A DNA stretch of 64,000 bases from an uncultured Clostridia bacterium (GTDB taxonomy: Bacteria > Bacillota > Clostridia > Lachnospirales > Lachnospiraceae): the NCBI GenBank assembly GCA_948467395.1, contig CAOKDX010000004.1:62001-126000 (forward strand), read 5' to 3'. The notes under the pieces were generated by a model that did no database searches, was not told the DNA's origin, and worked only from the letters and a program-made list of their open reading frames with translations. Position 1 is the stretch's first letter. Every line of letters begins with the position of its first letter. The position numbers and the translations under genes are program-made. This document shows, piece by piece, positions 60,040 through 64,000 of the stretch.

Positions 60040-61014
60040 ATGCTAAAAAACGGAGAAAACAGAAAACTATTTTTTCAAAAGAAAAGTACCCTGATCCTGT
60101 GTGCGCTGATCAGCACCGCCCTGTGGGGAAGCGCCTTTCCCTGCGTCAAGACGGGATATCGGTTATGGCAAATCGCGCCAGAGGATGCAGCCAGTCAGAT
60201 GATTTTCGCGGGAGGACGGTTTATCCTTGCCGGTCTTATGACCTTACTCGCAGCGCATTTTTTAGAAAAGGGCGATATCCGGATGGGGCTCCGGCAGAGA
60301 TGCCTGCCAAAGATCCTGCTTCTTGGCGTAATCCAGACAGCGCTTCAATATGTTTTTTATTATATTTCCATGGCCCATGTCACCGGCGTGAAGGGCGCTA
60401 TCCTAAACGGATCCTCTGCCTTTGTCTGCGTTCTGATGGCGCGGATCTATTATAAAGACCGCGAGAAGCTGTCCGGCGGCCGGATTCCCGGCTGTCTTCT
60501 CGGTCTGGCCGGTGTGGTGATTGTAAATCTGGGAAAGGGATCTCTGGGCGAGGGATGGTCTCTGCTGGGAGAGGGGTTTATGATCCTGTCCGTACTGACG
60601 TCCGCCCTCGGCTCCCTGATGAGCAAAGAAATAGCAAGAGAAATCAAACCCATCACACTCTGCGGCGGCCAGCTTCTGTCCGGAGGGATCCTCCTTGCCG
60701 CCGCCGGGGCTGTGACAGGAGGGCGGCTTGACGGGAGCAGTATAGAATACAGCGGAATACTGTTATTATTTTATATGGCCTTTCTCTCCGCCGCCGCATT
60801 CTCACTATGGACCATACTCCTCACCTATCACGATATGGGAAAGGTGACGGTATTTAATTTTATGATCCCTGTCTTTGGCACGATATTGTCCGCTGTCTTT
60901 CTGGGAGATAATCTGTGGAATCCTTACATCCTTACCTCCCTGCCCCTCGTATGCGCCGGAATCTGGCTGGTAAACAGAGAACCGGGCCAGAAGAAAAATA
61001 GAAGCAAAACATGA
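60040..61014 (+). CDS. EamA-type DMT exporter
   Basis: 324 residues from ATG 60040; a TTG at 60004 is a possible earlier start, and AGGAG sits 14 bases before the ATG, so the start is uncertain. Ten membrane helices in two EamA repeats: ISTALWGSAFPCVKTGYRL and GVKGAILNGSSAFVCVLMARIYYKDRE; GVVIVNLGKG; SAAAFSLWTILLTYHDMGKVTVFNFMIPVFG. Typical exporter of amino acids or other metabolites. Monocistronic. Confidence 0.88.
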   Translation: MLKNGENRKLFFQKKSTLILCALISTALWGSAFPCVKTGYRLWQIAPEDAASQMIFAGGRFILAGLMTLLAAHFLEKGDIRMGLRQRCLPKILLLGVIQTALQYVFYYISMAHVTGVKGAILNGSSAFVCVLMARIYYKDREKLSGGRIPGCLLGLAGVVIVNLGKGSLGEGWSLLGEGFMILSVLTSALGSLMSKEIAREIKPITLCGGQLLSGGILLAAAGAVTGGRLDGSSIEYSGILLLFYMAFLSAAAFSLWTILLTYHDMGKVTVFNFMIPVFGTILSAVFLGDNLWNPYILTSLPLVCAGIWLVNREPGQKKNRSKT

Positions 61015-61104
61015 CATACGGTGTCAGTATTTATGCGCTATACTTAGCTTAACGATACGAACACATTGAAAATAAAGAGGAACTACGAAAGGAGAATACG
61101 ACCT

Positions 61105-61635
61105 ATGGCAAAACCAACATCTAAATCCGAACTGCTGAATGCGGCAGCGGCGGGCTATGAACAACTGACGGAGCTGATCTCATCCCTTACAGAGAAAGAA
61201 TTATCCACGCCTTTTTCCTTTGATGAGAAAAAGAAAGAAGCCCACTGGAAAAGGGATAAAAATCTCCGTGACGTCCTGGTGCATCTCTATGAATGGCACC
61301 AATTGCTTCTTGTCTGGATCCCTGCAAATCTGGGCGGTGAAACCAGGCCCTTCCTTCCCCCACCCTATAACTGGAGAACCTACGGGGATATGAATATGAA
61401 GTTTTGGGAGAAGCATCAGAATACACCGCTGGCGGAGGCTAAATCCATGCTGGAGCAGTCACACAGAGAGGTGATGGCACTGGCAGATACTTTCTCGGAG
61501 GATGAGCTGTTCCAGAAAGGTGTTTTCAAATGGGTGGGCACAAGCAGCCTAGCATCCTACTTTAACTCCAACCTGGCAAGCCACTACAACTGGGCGGTGA
61601 AGAAACTTAAAGCCCACAGAAAGAACTGCAAATAG
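61105..61635 (+). CDS. ClbS/DfsB family four-helix protein
   Basis: 176 residues from ATG 61105 (AAAGGAG upstream). Pattern of the ClbS/DfsB family: KSELLNAAAAGYEQLTELISSL, KNLRDVLVHLYEWHQLLLVWI, PPPYNWRTYGDMNMKFWEKHQ, SLASYFNSNLASHYNWAVKKLK. ClbS protects colibactin makers from their own genotoxin; most members have no known substrate. Cytoplasmic. A GC-rich hairpin (61651-61681, TGCCGGA/TCCGGCA) follows the stop without a T run. Confidence 0.85.
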   Translation: MAKPTSKSELLNAAAAGYEQLTELISSLTEKELSTPFSFDEKKKEAHWKRDKNLRDVLVHLYEWHQLLLVWIPANLGGETRPFLPPPYNWRTYGDMNMKFWEKHQNTPLAEAKSMLEQSHREVMALADTFSEDELFQKGVFKWVGTSSLASYFNSNLASHYNWAVKKLKAHRKNCK

Positions 61636-61681
61636 CTTTTCCTGCCTTTCTGCCGGACAGCTTTGTTCAAAGCATCCGGCA

Positions 61682-61821
61682 CTACGGGCGCGCCTTATCA
61701 ATAATTCTAGCAATCCGGCCAAAATCTATTGCTTCCCTTGCCGTCATATAATTATCACGTTCCGTTGCAAGAGCAACCTCATCCATACTTTTACCTGTAT
61801 TTTCTGATAAAATGGAATTTA
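61682..61821 (-). pseudogene. 3' fragment of a second clpP
   Basis: The minus strand encodes LNSILSENTGKSMDEVALAT then [20 protein letters not shown] and a short divergent end, closely matching residues 153-194 of the ClpP at 35434-36024. The N-terminal three quarters with Ser and His are absent. It starts abruptly at the end of the NUDIX gene. Confidence 0.85.
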
Positions 61822-62259
61822 GTTCTCAGATGATAGCCGACAGTTCAGTTCATAAAGTGCCGTTTTATTAGAATCCCATGTCAAAAGTGACATAGCATCG
61901 CGGTAACCCAACCATTCGCAGTCAAGGTGTTCATCGGATAGTTTTATATCAGAAATACATTCAAATGCAAAATGATACTCCGGCAGAACAAAAGTGTCCT
62001 TTCTCCAATGCTTTCGATAGCGTTCTGAAATAACATTTGCGGGGATATATGCCATTGAGACCAGCTTGGTTATGTTCTCCACTTTTATCCCTGTTTCTTC
62101 TGATATTTCTCGTATTGCAGATTCTACTGGCGTTTCATCATCTTCACCACCACCTGCTACAAATTGCCATTGATCTATGTCTGCACGGTGAAGAACGCAG
62201 AACTGTAAATCTGGATTTTGTCTATAAGGAATTGCCAATATCTGAAACGGTGCCCTCAT
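61819..62259 (-). CDS. NUDIX hydrolase
   Basis: 146 residues. NUDIX box: GGGEDDETPVESAIREISEETGI (Gly, then REISEETG with metal-binding Glu). Opening FQILAIPYRQNPDLQFCVLHR resembles dihydroneopterin-triphosphate or nucleotide pyrophosphatases. AT-rich. Its last codons overlap the boundary with the clpP fragment, so the natural C-terminus may have been changed by the rearrangement. Confidence 0.85.
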   Translation of the reverse strand: MRAPFQILAIPYRQNPDLQFCVLHRADIDQWQFVAGGGEDDETPVESAIREISEETGIKVENITKLVSMAYIPANVISERYRKHWRKDTFVLPEYHFAFECISDIKLSDEHLDCEWLGYRDAMSLLTWDSNKTALYELNCRLSSEN

Positions 62260-62347
62260 GCTAATTTGCCTCCATAAATTCCGGTTTGTCTCTTACAATA
62301 ACACTAACAGTATACCACGCCATTAAATGTAATTCCACATCTTATTT

Positions 62348-63248
62348 AATCGAGTAGGAGGCGGTGATTAACCGCCGTCCTCTCACACCACCGTGCGTAC
62401 CGTTCGGTACACGGCGGTTTCAACAGTTGACGTGCACAGACTGATAGGCTGTGGCTAAGTCATAAAAGCCACTGTTTATCAGTCTTTCTTTTGTTAATGC
62501 TCTGTTGACCGCTCCCATTCCCGATACATACCAGTATTTCCTGCGGCTGTTTGCCGCCTGGTGTGCAAAATATTCGGGTATCCCTAGTTTCATCAGGTTT
62601 CTTTTCTTGGTTTTGGGTAACTTCCACTGTTTCCATATACACATGCGGATTCTGTGGTACAGCCATGAGTTGAGGTCATCTATCTTGTTCTTCATATCTG
62701 CTATTCCGTAGTAATTCAGCCATCCACGCATGTACCTCTCTATTTTCTTTAATGAAGGACGTATGCTCTGACAAGACCTTCGGGAACTAAGCTCTTTCAG
62801 TTTTGACTTCATCTTCTTCCATGACTTTCCATGAACTCGGACATAAACGCCCTTTCCGTTCTTTCCCAATGTAAAGCCAAGGAACTTAAAATTTCGGATT
62901 GCAAACACGCTCACCACACGACTTTTCTTTTGGTTCACTTTCAGTTTCAGCGTTCCTTCCAGATACTTCGTGCTTGATTCCAGCAGTCTCTTTGCAGCTC
63001 TGTCGCTTTTGGCTAACAATACGATATCATCTGCATAACGTACAAAAGCCACTCCTCGTTTCTCGTACTCCTGGTCGAACTCATTCAGATAGACATTCGC
63101 CAGCAGCGGTGAAATATTTCCTCCCTGTGGCGAACCTTCTTCTGTTTCCATGACTACTCCATTTTCCATCACACCGCTCTTTAAGTACCTCTTAACCCAC
63201 TGGATTACCCTTTCATCCTTCACGTTTCTGCGCAGGATATTTAAGACC
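62348..63248 (-). mobile_element. Group II intron, 5'-truncated
   Basis: The 3' end (domain V and VI, 62348-62425) is well formed: CCGCCGTG...CACGGTGG, then GGCGGTTAATCACCGCC with the branch A, ending CTACTCGATT. The intron protein frame is cut at about 63248, where an integrase tail in the opposite direction begins. All of the 5' ribozyme domains are missing. Confidence 0.85.
62420..63223 (-). pseudogene. ltrA: Group II intron reverse transcriptase/maturase, N-terminally truncated
   Basis: The frame holds the later reverse-transcriptase blocks and the maturase domain: GSPQGGNISPLLANVYLNEFD, catalytic FVRYADDIVLLAKS, KFLGFTLGKN, then RGWLNYYGIADMK and WRQ-like RIRMCIWKQWKLPKTKKRNL. In-frame sequence continues a few codons past the ATG at 63223 (ILRRNV) to the junction near 63248. 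Blocks 0-3 of the RT are missing, so it cannot act alone. No endonuclease domain is seen. Confidence 0.88.
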
Positions 63249-63410
63249 TATACGAGCAACCTGTTATCAAACGGGGCAGTCCCGAAAGATGTGCAGGAAC
63301 TTCTGGGGCACTCTGATGTAAGCACTACAATGAATGTTTATGCCCATGCCACCAGAGAGGCGAAACGAACTTCCGCAAGGCTTTTGGATAAGGTGGTGGG
63401 CGGCAATTAA
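63246..63410 (+). pseudogene. C-terminal fragment of a tyrosine integrase
   Basis: The frame encodes TYTSNLLSNGAVPKDVQELL, GHSDVSTTMNVYAHATREAK and RTSARLLDKVVGGN: the last helix pair of a Tn916/phage-type tyrosine recombinase, with GHxD and the catalytic Tyr in VYAHAT. The N-terminal ~85% is gone at the junction with the intron fragment. Confidence 0.88.
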
Positions 63411-63414
63411 AAAA

Positions 63415-63456
63415 CTTTCCCTTGTTTTGGTCTTATGAGGGCAAAAACAAGGGAAA
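63415..63456. terminator. Intrinsic terminator after the integrase fragment
   Basis: Stem TTTCCCTTGTTTT / AAAACAAGGGAAA (63416-63428, 63444-63456). The following stretch to 63729 is AT-rich and shows no gene; it should hold the promoter of the next gene. Confidence 0.7.
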
Positions 63457-63729
63457 ATGGTTGATTTGATGATGTAATGGGGTTGATGGATTGTGTAAAA
63501 TGGGGATTTTGATGGGGAATGTTAGTTTAATATAAATTGCCCTAACTCAAGGGCAGGTTCACTTTTCTGATATGCATAAATAATGGGCGAAACCCTATAG
63601 GGAGAAAACGCAAATATACAATATTACAGAATTGATATTTTCCAGCACCCACACTTGTGCCTCCTCATAGCAGTGTGTATAATTGTATCTAAATAAACCA
63701 ACAAATTACTATTTGAGGAGGAAAATGTA

Positions 63730-64000
63730 ATGGATATTTCTTTTAAAGCTGAAGATACAAAGTTCAACTACAGAGTTTGCGCTATGATAATATCAGATGG
63801 TGAAATCCTAGCTATGCACGATGAACGTTCACCATACTTCTATTTGCCGGGTGGGCGAGTTAAAATGGGTGAAACGGCCGAGCACGCTATTGTGAGAGAA
63901 ATTGAGGAAGAATTGGAAATTACACCTAGAATTATTCGTCCGCTCTGGCTCAATCAGGCATTTTTTAAGGAAGATGTAGATGGTCTAAAATATCACGAAT
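63730..64000 (+). CDS. NUDIX hydrolase (partial, runs off window)
   Basis: ATG 63730 with GAGGAGG upstream; 90 codons to the edge. FNYRVCAMIISDGEILAMHD, then the NUDIX box GGRVKMGETAEHAIVREIEEEL with the REIEEEL metal site. A different subfamily from the NUDIX at 61819 (this one has the YLPGGRVKMGE pattern). AT-rich. Confidence 0.88.
   Translation, partial: MDISFKAEDTKFNYRVCAMIISDGEILAMHDERSPYFYLPGGRVKMGETAEHAIVREIEEELEITPRIIRPLWLNQAFFKEDVDGLKYHE

Overview
The window reads as chromosome of a gut-type, anaerobic, low-GC-phylum (Firmicutes) bacterium, most likely a Lachnospiraceae / Clostridium cluster XIVa relative. Supporting signs are the four-subunit pyruvate:ferredoxin oxidoreductase, many two-component systems, PTS and ABC sugar uptake, hemicellulose-type glycoside hydrolases (GH43, GH2, GH120), an FlxA-like protein, a FeoA-FeoB fusion, consensus sigma-A promoters with 17-bp spacers and strong AGGAGG ribosome sites. 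Species cannot be fixed from the sequence alone. Most of the window has balanced GC. Clearly AT-rich islands lie near 34.7-36.1 kb, 50.6-52.6 kb, 61.7-62.3 kb and 63.4-64.0 kb.

Layout. 0-8.8 kb: a partial sugar-binding lipoprotein, a secreted GH43 arabinanase-like enzyme, and a GGDEF-EAL protein with an unexpected C-terminal LamG/lectin-like domain, then DUF4846, isochorismatase-like and acyl-ACP thioesterase genes. 8.8-19.7 kb: one strand carries an amino-acid ABC importer, an OmpR-type two-component system and a triple-PepSY protein; next a DUF1538 membrane protein with a tandem PII-like protein; then an FlxA-like gene and an AgrC/LytTR two-component pair. 19.7-26.4 kb: an orphan solute-binding lipoprotein translationally coupled to a transmembrane HD-GYP protein, a GyrI-like protein, a GH2 glycosidase and a secreted LamG protein. 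26.5-33.7 kb: a self-contained PTS operon (sugar-phosphate dehydrogenase, DeoR regulator, EIICBA, PfkB kinase, HPr, EI) behind a near-perfect promoter with two palindromic operators. 33.8-36.1 kb: a lipoprotein, a group II intron remnant, and an AT-rich AraC-ClpP pair. 36.1-50.6 kb: LysR plus porCDAB, a second HD-GYP protein, cyclophilin, ThrH, FeoAB, GH120, a split OatA-like acyltransferase/SGNH pair, and citrate synthase.

50.6-64 kb is accessory and decaying. It holds a frameshifted GNAT gene, a membrane-protein gene split by a 271-bp folded inverted-repeat element, a small ferredoxin, an MFS exporter, and a broken vanG-type glycopeptide-resistance cluster. In that cluster vanR has a nonsense codon and a lost C-terminus, no vanS is seen, the ligase is frameshifted, and vanXY and vanT are intact; a tRNA-Glu gene sits inside it. 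After this come a Dabb protein, a DMT exporter, a ClbS/DfsB protein, a 3' fragment of a second clpP, two NUDIX genes, and a truncated group II intron joined to an integrase tail.

How the genes work together. Three proteins act on or read cyclic-di-GMP, and two carry or neighbour carbohydrate-binding modules, which suggests a link between extracellular glycans and second-messenger signalling. The PTS operon carries its own general phosphotransfer proteins and so could run independently of housekeeping EI/HPr. The best candidates for something undescribed are the GGDEF-EAL-LamG architecture, the binding-protein/HD-GYP pair, the 271-bp structured element with a clean restorable insertion site, the AraC-ClpP module with its decayed second copy, and the attenuator-like leader of the vanG-type genes.
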